Origin: an uncultured Bacilli bacterium
GTDB taxonomy: Bacteria; Bacillota_I; Bacilli_A; RF39; UBA660
Direction of reading: 5' to 3'
NCBI GenBank assembly: GCA_934177545.1
Contig: CAKPPI010000008.1
Coordinates: 1 to 36,218, forward strand
Length of the DNA: 36,218 bases
A program made the position numbers and the translations under genes. Below the pieces are notes generated by a model. The model saw only the letters and a program-made list of their open reading frames with translations. It was not told the origin of the DNA and searched no databases. Shown here in pieces: positions 6,261-12,500 of this stretch (the first letter of the stretch is position 1; each line of letters begins with the position of its first letter).

Positions 6261-7253
6261 ATGTTAGCAAAAGATATTGGAATAGATTTAGGAACAGCAA
6301 ATGTATTAATATATATAAAGGGTGAGGGAATAGTTTTAAATGAACCTAGTGTAGTAGCTATTGATACAGATAATAAGAAAGTTGTAGCAGTAGGACGTGA
6401 AGCTAGTGAAATGTTGGGAAGAACTCCTGGAAAGGTGAAAGCTATTAAACCGATGAAAGATGGAGTTATTGCTGATTTTGAAATAACTGAGATTATGCTT
6501 GACTATTTTATTAGAAAGATTCATGCTCGTAATTTCTTTTCAAGACCTAGAATCTTGATTTGTTGTCCATCTAATATTACTCCAGTTGAGAAAAATGCCA
6601 TTAAGGAAGCAGCTGAAAGAACTGGAGCAAGAAGAGTATTCTTAGAGGAAGAGCCTAAAGTAGCTGCTATTGGAGCAGGAATGGATATTTCTAAACCTAG
6701 TGGTAATATGGTTATAGATATTGGTGGTGGTACTACTGATATAGCTGTTCTTTCTTTAAAAGATATAGTTACTAGTGCTTCTATTAGAGTGGCTGGTAAT
6801 GTATTTGATCAAGATATTATCAAGTTTATTAAAGAAAAGTATAAATTATTAATAGGTGATAAAACAGCCGAAGAAATAAAAATAGAGTTTGCTAATGTTT
6901 ATAATCCTGATAAGAAGAAAAAGATGGAAGTAAGAGGAAGAGACTTGATTACAGGATTACCTAGTACAATAGAAATCTATGAGAATGAAACAGAAGAAGC
7001 TTTATCTGAATCACTTCAAAAGATAATTAAAGCTGCTACTAATGTTTTAGAACAAACCCCCCCAGAATTATCAGCTGATATTGTAGAAAAAGGAGTAATC
7101 TTAACTGGAGGTGGAAGTATGTTGACAGGTTTAGTTCCATTATTAAAAGATAAACTGAAAATTCCTGTTTTTATAGCTGATACCCCATTAACCTGTGTAG
7201 CAGAAGGGACAGGAGTTTTACTTGATGATGTGAGAAGTCTAGAAGAGAACTAG
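6261..7253 (+). CDS. mbl: Rod-shape-determining actin homologue Mbl/MreB
   Basis: This 330-residue bacterial actin polymerises under the membrane and guides lateral wall synthesis with the elongation machinery. The ATPase fold motifs are present: phosphate 1 DIGIDLGTANVLIY at residues 5-18, phosphate 2 VIDIGGGTTDIAVLS near 152-166, RVAGNVFDQDI, and the adenosine motif ILTGGGSMLTGL near 280. The N-terminus LAKDIGIDLGTANVLI and the segment FSRPRILICCPSNIT match Mbl of Bacillus better than MreB proper, and the position after spoIIQ is that of mbl. AAAGGA lies 9 bases before the ATG. No mreC/mreD follow, which also fits mbl rather than the mreBCD operon. A terminator overlaps the stop codon. Confidence 0.93.
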   Translation: MLAKDIGIDLGTANVLIYIKGEGIVLNEPSVVAIDTDNKKVVAVGREASEMLGRTPGKVKAIKPMKDGVIADFEITEIMLDYFIRKIHARNFFSRPRILICCPSNITPVEKNAIKEAAERTGARRVFLEEEPKVAAIGAGMDISKPSGNMVIDIGGGTTDIAVLSLKDIVTSASIRVAGNVFDQDIIKFIKEKYKLLIGDKTAEEIKIEFANVYNPDKKKKMEVRGRDLITGLPSTIEIYENETEEALSESLQKIIKAATNVLEQTPPELSADIVEKGVILTGGGSMLTGLVPLLKDKLKIPVFIADTPLTCVAEGTGVLLDDVRSLEEN

Positions 7254-7261
7254 ACTTTTTT
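7235..7261 (+). terminator. Rho-independent terminator of mbl
   Basis: AAGTCTAG (7235-7242) pairs perfectly with CTAGACTT (7250-7257) around a 7-base loop, followed by a T-rich tract. The stem includes the mbl stop codon. Confidence 0.8.
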
Positions 7262-7276
7262 CTTTTTCTAAAATAA

Positions 7277-7305
7277 TTGTACAATAGAATATAAACTGAT
7301 ATAAT
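7277..7305 (+). promoter_or_regulatory. Sigma-A-type promoter for tagO
   Basis: A perfect -10 TATAAT (7300-7305) lies 17 bases after TTGTAC (7277-7282). Transcription would start about 17 bases before the tagO ATG, and an apparent upstream TTG start at 7305 falls inside the -10 box. Confidence 0.65.
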
Positions 7306-7328
7306 TGAATAAGAAAAGAGGAAGTAAA

Positions 7329-8447
7329 ATGAATCAAGAAATATTAAGTGCTTTAAAGATAGTGGCAGTAACCTTTCTTTGCTCAGCACTAATAATGCCT
7401 GGAATGAAAAAAATAGCCTTTCATATAGGTGCTTTAGATGTTCCAAGAAGTGATGAAGGTAATAGACATATTCATAAAAAAGTAATGCCTAAACTTGGAG
7501 GAGTTGGAATATTTTTAGCTTTCTTAGTTGGCTATATGTTATTTGGAATAGAAAGTATTCAAATGAATTCAATTTTGATAGGGAGTTTTATAATTATTCT
7601 AACTGGTATTATTGATGATATAAAATCTATTAGGGCAAGTAGAAAGTTACTGGGACAATTAATTGCTGCTTGTATCATAGTCTTTTATGGAGGAATACTT
7701 TTAAATAATATTACGGCTTTTGGTTATACAATTGATTTTGGAATTTGGTCTTATCCACTGACAATTTTCTTTATAGTAGCTTGTACAAATATTATTAATT
7801 TAATAGATGGCTTGGATGGTTTATGTGGTGGTATATGCAGTATTTTCTTTTTAACTATTGGTATAATTGGCTTCTTTCAAGGTAGAAGTGGTAGTCTTGT
7901 TATGGTTTTAACATTTATTATGTTAGGTGCTACTTTAGGATTCTTACTTCATAACTTTTATCCAGCTAAGATATTTTGTGGTGATTGTGCTATGTTTTTA
8001 GGGTTTATAATAGCAGTAATAACACTTTTAGAATTTAAAGGGCCTGCTTTAACCAGTTTATTTGTTCCTATAATGATCTTAGGTATACCTATTCTTGATA
8101 CATTGTTTGCTATTATTAGAAGACTTCTTAAGCACCAGCCACCATTTGCTCCAGATAAGGACCATATACATCATCAATTATTAGGAATGAACTTTTCTCA
8201 CAGAACAACAGTATTAATTATTTATGGAATTGATTTCTTATTTGCAACCGCTTCAATCTTCTATATACTTAAAGATCCTGTTTTAGGTAAAGTATTTTAT
8301 ATTTTGATATTTATAGTAGTAGTATGGTTTGTTTTAAGAACTAGTATTATCTCTCCTAAAAATAAAGAAGTGACTGATAGTATAATTGATAAAGTGGAAG
8401 GAACAATAAAAAAAGATAAGAAGAAAAACTGTAAAAGTGTTAAATAA
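7329..8447 (+). CDS. tagO: Undecaprenyl-phosphate GlcNAc-1-phosphate transferase (TagO/WecA type)
   Basis: This integral membrane enzyme transfers GlcNAc-1-phosphate from UDP-GlcNAc to undecaprenyl phosphate, the first step of wall teichoic acid or other surface polysaccharide synthesis. The 372 residues carry about ten membrane helices and the motifs of the MraY/WecA family: PKLGGVGIFLAF near 55, the metal-binding IIDDIKSIRASRK (Asp96-Asp97), NLIDGLDGLCGG at 157-168, FCGDCAMFLGF, and the cytoplasmic KDHIHHQLL His motif. That His pattern separates the TagO/WecA group from MraY. The start at 7329 follows AGAGGAAG and lies properly downstream of the promoter. The Lys-rich tail after the last helix is cytoplasmic. 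It is monocistronic, closed by a strong terminator. Confidence 0.92.
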   Translation: MNQEILSALKIVAVTFLCSALIMPGMKKIAFHIGALDVPRSDEGNRHIHKKVMPKLGGVGIFLAFLVGYMLFGIESIQMNSILIGSFIIILTGIIDDIKSIRASRKLLGQLIAACIIVFYGGILLNNITAFGYTIDFGIWSYPLTIFFIVACTNIINLIDGLDGLCGGICSIFFLTIGIIGFFQGRSGSLVMVLTFIMLGATLGFLLHNFYPAKIFCGDCAMFLGFIIAVITLLEFKGPALTSLFVPIMILGIPILDTLFAIIRRLLKHQPPFAPDKDHIHHQLLGMNFSHRTTVLIIYGIDFLFATASIFYILKDPVLGKVFYILIFIVVVWFVLRTSIISPKNKEVTDSIIDKVEGTIKKDKKKNCKSVK

Positions 8448-8475
8448 CCAGTGGTTAAACAACTACTGGTTTTTT
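8446..8475 (+). terminator. Strong Rho-independent terminator of tagO
   Basis: An 11-bp stem AACCAGTGGTT/AACTACTGGTT with one G-U pair and a 4-base loop AAAC is followed by six T. It isolates tagO from the agr-type module. Confidence 0.88.
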
Positions 8476-8537
8476 GCTAAAAAATATCCCATTTTATGGA
8501 AAATTATGGTAAAATAATGAAATCGGAGGTATGCTAG

Positions 8538-9281
8538 ATGATAAATTTTATTATATGTGATGATGAAGAAATATTTAGAAATTCTATTAAAGAAAAAATA
8601 GATTGTTATATGATGAAAAGTACAATTGAATATAAAATACTCTTTTTTAGTTGTTATGATGAAAACTTTTTTACTTTTGTTAGTAATCCTCGTGGTTTTA
8701 ACGTTTATTTTTTGGATATTCAAATGCCCAAAGTTGATGGTACTGATGTTGCAAGATATATTAGATATAAGTTAGGTGATTGGATTTCTTTAATTATCTT
8801 TGTTACTAATTATAGTAAATATAAAAACAAAGTATTAACAGGTCGTTTAGATGTTTTAGATTATATTAAAAAATCTAAGAAGGGATATGAACGTTTAGAA
8901 GTGGCTATGGCTATAATACTTTCTAAGTATAAAAGTGCATTTCATTGTTTGGCTTTTGAAAAAGATCACTCAGTTTTTAAAATTAAATATAAAGATATTA
9001 TTTTTATTGAACGAGAATTAAATAGTAAGAGTTGTATTTTATATACTTCTATTGGTGAATATAGAATATCTAAATCTTTGTCAGAAATTGAGAATTTATT
9101 AGATAATAGATTTTTAAGAACTCATCGTAGTGCTATTATAAATGTAGATAAGGTAATTGAATATAATTCTAAGACAAATACAGTTATTTTCTCAACAGGT
9201 GAAACAACTGACTTAGTGTCTAGGAACAAAAGAAAGGAGTTGAAGGCTCGTGTCCTTAGTTATAGTGAAATGTGTAAATAA
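8538..9281 (+). CDS. agrA: AgrA-type LytTR response regulator
   Basis: This 247-residue two-component regulator has an N-terminal receiver domain (about 1-125) with acidic pocket Asp8-Asp9, phospho-acceptor Asp60 in YFLDIQMPKVDG, Thr90 and Lys112, followed by a C-terminal LytTR DNA-binding domain (about 138-245) with FLRTHRSAIINVDKVIEY. LytTR proteins bind paired 9-bp direct repeats spaced by about 12 bp; such a pair is at 11406-11435. With agrC, agrB and agrD in the same module this is the transcriptional output of a cyclic-peptide quorum-sensing system. GGAGGT lies 7 bases before the ATG. The 3' end overlaps the kinase gene if that starts at GTG 9250, implying coupled translation. Confidence 0.92.
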   Translation: MINFIICDDEEIFRNSIKEKIDCYMMKSTIEYKILFFSCYDENFFTFVSNPRGFNVYFLDIQMPKVDGTDVARYIRYKLGDWISLIIFVTNYSKYKNKVLTGRLDVLDYIKKSKKGYERLEVAMAIILSKYKSAFHCLAFEKDHSVFKIKYKDIIFIERELNSKSCILYTSIGEYRISKSLSEIENLLDNRFLRTHRSAIINVDKVIEYNSKTNTVIFSTGETTDLVSRNKRKELKARVLSYSEMCK

Positions 9282-10536
9282 TTTAATAATGAATATTTTT
9301 CTCTTTTTGAATGTTAGATATAATACAAATTCAAAAATAAAACTTAATTCTTTTCATACACTCATTTGGCTATTTTTTAGTATTATTCCATGTTTGTTTC
9401 TTTATAAAATAGGTTATAATTTTATATTTAATATTTTATCGTTTATAGTAACCACTATTTTTTTAGAAAAAGTATTTAAATTCTCTTTTTCAGTTGGAAT
9501 GGTGTTTACCTTATACTTTATGTTAATTTCTATTTTACCTGATTTAATATCTAGTGCTATTGCCGTAAATTTCTTTAAATACAAGTTAATTAATCCTTTA
9601 TTTACTATTTTTACTAATTTAGTTATATCAATATTAACTTATTATTTGTCTAAAATTAAACTTATTAGTGAGTTCACTAAAAGTACTGTAAAACATGTTG
9701 GAGATGATCAATATAGAAACATCATTGTATATGTTTTATTAGCTGCCTTAGCAATAGGTTTATCTTATTATGTTGTGATAGGAATATATGTACCTTCTAA
9801 ATTTTATTTTGCTACAAATATAATTATACTTATATTCGTAATTTTAACTTTTATTTATATAAATAAGATTATAAAGTATAGTCAATTGAAAACAAAGAAT
9901 TCCATGTTATATGATTGTATGAGTAATATTGAAAACTATCAGGAAGAACAGGACTTAAAAATTCATGAATACAAAAATCAATTATCTAAAATAACTTCCA
10001 TAACAACTGATAAAGAAGTAATAAGAAGAATTGAAGAAATTTTAGATGTTGATTTAAATGCTGATACATATTTGCTAGGTAAAATAAAAAATATACCTAA
10101 GGGTGAATTAAAAAGTTTAATTTATTACAAGTTATTAATAGCTAGTAGAGAAAACTTAAAGCTTTTTATAAATATAAGTAGTGAAATAACTAAGAAAAAT
10201 TATAATTTTAGTAAAAAGCAGTATAAAAGTTTAAGTCATTTAATTGGTATTTTTTTTGATAATGCTATAGATGCTTCTAAAGAGTCAAAAGAAAAAGAAT
10301 TGTTTTTTGAGATATATGATTCTAATGTTGGTCTTACTTTTTTGATTTCTAACACATATAGGAATAATGTTGATTTGGAAAGTATTGGGGTTAAAGGATA
10401 TACAACTAAAGGAAAAAATCATGGTAAGGGGTTACATTTAGCTGGAAAGATAGTTAATAATTCTACTGACTTATATACTAGAACTATTGTTGATAGTAAT
10501 CATTTTACGCAAAAAATAATAATTAAAAAGGAATGA
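9250..10536 (+). CDS. agrC: AgrC-type membrane sensor histidine kinase
   Basis: The protein has 428 residues. The N-terminal half to about 208 is very hydrophobic with about six helices and should bind the peptide signal. The cytoplasmic half has a degenerate H-box with His239 (KIHEYKNQL, compare HDYKNHL of AgrC), the N-box FFDNAIDAS (Asn338) and a glycine-rich GKNHGKGLHL at 388-397, typical of GHKL ATPase domains of the HPK10 class. The GTG at 9250 is preferred because AAGGAG precedes it by about 10 bases and it completes the first membrane helix; the ATG at 9289 has no ribosome binding site and would cut that helix. It overlaps agrA by 32 bases. The stop lies three bases from the agrD stop on the other strand. 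Confidence 0.9.
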   Translation: MSLVIVKCVNNLIMNIFLFLNVRYNTNSKIKLNSFHTLIWLFFSIIPCLFLYKIGYNFIFNILSFIVTTIFLEKVFKFSFSVGMVFTLYFMLISILPDLISSAIAVNFFKYKLINPLFTIFTNLVISILTYYLSKIKLISEFTKSTVKHVGDDQYRNIIVYVLLAALAIGLSYYVVIGIYVPSKFYFATNIIILIFVILTFIYINKIIKYSQLKTKNSMLYDCMSNIENYQEEQDLKIHEYKNQLSKITSITTDKEVIRRIEEILDVDLNADTYLLGKIKNIPKGELKSLIYYKLLIASRENLKLFINISSEITKKNYNFSKKQYKSLSHLIGIFFDNAIDASKESKEKELFFEIYDSNVGLTFLISNTYRNNVDLESIGVKGYTTKGKNHGKGLHLAGKIVNNSTDLYTRTIVDSNHFTQKIIIKKE

Positions 10537-10554
10537 ATTTAGTCCATTCCTTTT
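10525..10554. terminator. Shared bidirectional terminator between agrC and agrD
   Basis: AAAAGGAATG (10526-10535) and CATTCCTTTT (10545-10554) form a perfect 10-bp stem with a 9-base loop. T-rich tails are present in both directions. The hairpin includes the last codons of agrC and the end of agrD. Confidence 0.75.
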
Positions 10555-10658
10555 AATGCTTTAGGTTCATCTAATGACCACCAAATGCATCCAACACTAG
10601 CAGATGCAGTAGCAAGCATTCCTAAAGCTACTAGTAGTTTTGCAACTCTTTTTTTCAT
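10539..10658 (-). CDS. agrD: AgrD-type autoinducing peptide precursor, 39 residues
   Basis: This small ORF on the minus strand starts at an ATG preceded by GAGGAG at good spacing. The N-terminal part, MKKRVAKLLVALGML, is a cationic amphipathic leader. It is followed by a small-residue stretch ATASASVG and the core Cys24-Ile-Trp-Trp-Ser, then the acidic, proline-containing tail LDEPKALKGMD. This is the three-part layout of AgrD: AgrB cuts after the core and joins its C-terminal carboxyl to the Cys thiol. The closest remembered relative is the Clostridium perfringens precursor (CLWFT before an EPKSL tail), so the predicted ring is a five-residue thiolactone from Cys24 to Ser28, with exocyclic residues of unknown length. 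It lies directly after agrB. The exact mature peptide is inference. Confidence 0.9.
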   Translation of the reverse strand: MKKRVAKLLVALGMLATASASVGCIWWSLDEPKALKGMD

Positions 10659-10676
10659 ACTTGACTCCTCTTCTAT

Positions 10677-10704
10677 TTTAAATGTTAAATAAATAACATT
10701 TAAA
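10677..10704 (-). other. 11-bp RNA hairpin between agrB and agrD
   Basis: TTTAAATGTTA (10677-10687) pairs perfectly with TAACATTTAAA (10694-10704) around AATAAA, overlapping the agrB stop codon. There is no T-run in the leftward direction, so it looks like a stability or processing element rather than a terminator. Confidence 0.5.
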
Positions 10705-11284
10705 CCATTAAATAGTTTTTATATGGCATGCCATATATTTTATAAGTGATAGGTAAAATTAGAATTGTTTCTATTACCATACCTGATAATAAGTATATAG
10801 AAATCTCATTATTGTTAAATATTACTATAATTATTGAGTAGATAATTGCTATTATACAAGTTGCTATTTTTCTCAAGACTCTTTTCTTTTTATTAGTTAA
10901 AGGTCTTTTAACTGTATCAGCTGGTGCATATAACATAAAGCAAATAAATGTAATTATACATATTATTATTTTTGCTGATAATGTGATAGTAACTCTTGAC
11001 ATTAATAATGGTATACCTACTAAAATAAATAATGATGAAAATAGGCAAGTAGAAGACTTGTTAGCATGAATTCCAAATGCTGGATATCTAATAATGTTAA
11101 AAAATATTAATGTTAATATGAATTCTTTAAATATTCCCAGTAATAATGCTAGTGGAAAAATTATTAAAAATTTTATAACATTTAGATATATTCCTTCCAA
11201 TCCATACCTAAGTTTTTCTTCCTGTATTTCTATATTGTTACTTTTAACAAAAGAAATACAATTATTCAAAAATTTTTCTTTCAT
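10700..11284 (-). CDS. agrB: AgrB-type peptide-processing membrane protease
   Basis: This 194-residue membrane cysteine endopeptidase removes the tail of AgrD and forms the peptide thiolactone. It has the family pattern RYPAFGIHANKSSTCLFSS with catalytic His73 and Cys80 seven residues apart as usual, and the later ADTVKRPL segment shared by AgrB proteins. About five to six hydrophobic helices flank these. AGAGAGG lies before the ATG on the minus strand. It is transcribed leftward with agrD, and convergently to agrA-agrC, unlike the single agrBDCA operon of Staphylococcus aureus. No classical promoter was found in the 120 bases upstream. Confidence 0.93.
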   Translation of the reverse strand: MKEKFLNNCISFVKSNNIEIQEEKLRYGLEGIYLNVIKFLIIFPLALLLGIFKEFILTLIFFNIIRYPAFGIHANKSSTCLFSSLFILVGIPLLMSRVTITLSAKIIICIITFICFMLYAPADTVKRPLTNKKKRVLRKIATCIIAIIYSIIIVIFNNNEISIYLLSGMVIETILILPITYKIYGMPYKNYLMV

Positions 11285-11405
11285 TTTATACCTCTCTTGT
11301 TATTTCTGATATTACTACTGGAATAAGTTATTTATATGAAAATTCTTTTTTATAAATATTAGTATGTTAATAAGGTAATAGTTGTCGTAATTAATGATAA
11401 TAATT

Positions 11406-11435
11406 ACCGTTTAGAGTATTTAAAAAACAGTTTAC
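11406..11435 (+). promoter_or_regulatory. LytTR/AgrA-type direct-repeat operator
   Basis: ACCGTTTAG (11406-11414) and ACAGTTTAC (11427-11435) are two 9-mers in the same orientation with exactly 12 bases between them. The first fits the LytTR half-site [TA][AC][CA]GTTN[AG][TG] fully and the second misses only its last base. The site sits between agrB and csp, facing rightward; a possible -10 TACAAT is at 11473-11478 with no good -35, as expected of an activator-dependent promoter. Confidence 0.6.
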
Positions 11436-11548
11436 GGCAAAAGTGAAAAAAATTAAAGAAAGTGTGTTAAGCTACAATTACATCGTTTTAAGAAGTTCAC
11501 AAACCAGGACGTACTTAGTAGATGTAATAATTTGTGGAGGTGAGCCAA

Positions 11549-11767
11549 ATGATAGGCAAAGTAAAATGGTTTAATAATGATAAAGGATATGGATTCATTG
11601 AATACAAAGAAAATGAAGATATTTTCGTTCATTATTCAACTATTAACATCATCGGTTACAAGACTTTATCGGAGGGTCAATATGTGGAATTTACTTTACT
11701 AGAAACAAGTAAAGGATATCAAGCCGTTGATGTAACGCCTATAAAAGAACCAGCTACTGTAAAATAG
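11549..11767 (+). CDS. csp: CspA-family cold-shock protein
   Basis: This 72-residue single cold-shock domain binds single-stranded RNA and DNA and acts as an RNA chaperone. The RNP1 motif KGYGFIEY (residues 12-19) and RNP2 motif DIFVHY are present, with the start MIGKVKWFNNDKGYGF typical of the family. The length is normal with a short extra C-terminus. The ATG at 11549 follows GGAGGTGA at the correct distance; a GTG at 11534 would lie ahead of that site. The upstream untranslated region is long and may begin near 11485, as is common for cold-shock genes. Because a LytTR-type operator lies upstream in rightward orientation, quorum control of this gene is possible but unproven. Confidence 0.93.
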   Translation: MIGKVKWFNNDKGYGFIEYKENEDIFVHYSTINIIGYKTLSEGQYVEFTLLETSKGYQAVDVTPIKEPATVK

Positions 11768-11779
11768 CTAGTTCTTTTT
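11746..11779 (+). terminator. Rho-independent terminator of csp
   Basis: AGAACCAGCTA (11746-11756) pairs with TAGCTAGTTCT (11765-11775) with one mismatch, followed by five T. It starts inside the last codons of csp. Confidence 0.75.
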
Positions 11780-11844
11780 CATTGTTTTCCATGAATTTTA
11801 CATAATTTTTGATAAGAAATTATCTTCTTTTTTTTTAAGTATTA

Positions 11845-11853
11845 TGCTATACT
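11845..11853 (+). promoter_or_regulatory. Extended -10 promoter for hpf
   Basis: TGCTATACT is an extended -10 element (TGn plus TATACT). No good -35 is seen at 17 bases. It lies just before AAGGAGAG of hpf and covers the position of an apparent upstream start at 11844. Confidence 0.55.
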
Positions 11854-11876
11854 ACAGGTATAAGGAGAGTGATAAT

Positions 11877-12410
11877 ATGGAAATAATTATCCGTGGTGAC
11901 AAAATTGAAGTTACTAAAGCAATGAAAGACTATATTAAGGAGAAACTAAAAAGACTAGATAAATATCTAGAAAATAGTGATGCTGTTAGAGCAAGTGTAG
12001 TAGTAAGAGTATCTTCACATCGTCAAACAGTGGAGATAACTATTCCACTTCACAATTTTATTATTCGTTCTGAAGAAACACAGGAAGATTTTTATGCGGC
12101 TGTAGATAAAGCAATAGATGTAATGGAACGTCAAATTAGAAAGAATAAAACAAGATTAAAATCTAGAGAAGATAAGACAAGAATAGATTTTAAAATGATT
12201 GATTTAACTGATATTGAATATGAAGAAAAGGAAGATAAAATAATTAAAAGAAAACAAGTAGAAGTAAAACCAATGGATGAAGAAGAAGCAATTTTACAAA
12301 TGGAACTTTTAGGACATCAGTTTTATCTATTTAAAAATATAGATACATCGAAGGAAGCAGTCGTTTATAAAAGAAAAAATGGTGGCTATGGTTTAATTGA
12401 ATCTGAATAA
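11877..12410 (+). CDS. hpf: Long-form ribosome hibernation promoting factor HPF
   Basis: This 177-residue protein joins an N-terminal ribosome-binding domain (about 1-100: MEIIIRGDKIEVTKAMKDYI to the basic helix of MERQIRKNKTRLKSR) through a variable charged linker to a C-terminal dimerisation domain (about 123-177: KPMDEEEAILQMELLGHQFY through YKRKNGGYGLIE). Long HPF, the only hibernation factor of most Firmicutes, binds the 30S decoding region and pairs 70S ribosomes into inactive 100S dimers in stationary phase or starvation. The start at 11877 follows AAGGAGAG. It has its own promoter and terminator. The usual neighbour secA is not here; the gene sits between csp and cysS. Confidence 0.95.
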   Translation: MEIIIRGDKIEVTKAMKDYIKEKLKRLDKYLENSDAVRASVVVRVSSHRQTVEITIPLHNFIIRSEETQEDFYAAVDKAIDVMERQIRKNKTRLKSREDKTRIDFKMIDLTDIEYEEKEDKIIKRKQVEVKPMDEEEAILQMELLGHQFYLFKNIDTSKEAVVYKRKNGGYGLIESE

Positions 12411-12415
12411 ATAAG

Positions 12416-12440
12416 AGCAGTTAATAATTAACTGCTTTTT
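12416..12440 (+). terminator. Rho-independent terminator of hpf
   Basis: AGCAGTTAA and TTAACTGCT form a perfect 9-bp stem with a 3-base loop TAA, followed by five T. Confidence 0.85.
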
Positions 12441-12447
12441 CTAAGCC

Positions 12448-12476
12448 TTGAAAAATATGACCTTTTATGATAATTT
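12448..12476 (+). promoter_or_regulatory. Possible promoter for the cysS cluster
   Basis: TTGAAA (12448-12453, 5 of 6) and TAATTT (12471-12476) are separated by 17 bases, the latter preceded by TGA as a partial extended -10. The leader to cysS is too short for a T-box riboswitch. Confidence 0.45.
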
Positions 12477-12500
12477 AGATAAAAGAAAAGAGGAGAAAGT

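Noticed and set aside
6336..6524. Minus-strand ORF inside mbl, and similar antisense ORFs in tagO, uvrA, essC and sigH
   Set aside because: They lack ribosome binding sites and mirror the codon structure of well-supported genes on the other strand.
7305..7328. TTG start extending tagO
   Set aside because: It falls inside the -10 box of the tagO promoter, upstream of the expected transcript start.
11094..11309. Plus-strand ORF antisense to agrB
   Set aside because: AgrB on the minus strand has its catalytic His and Cys and a ribosome binding site; the plus-strand ORF has no recognisable features.
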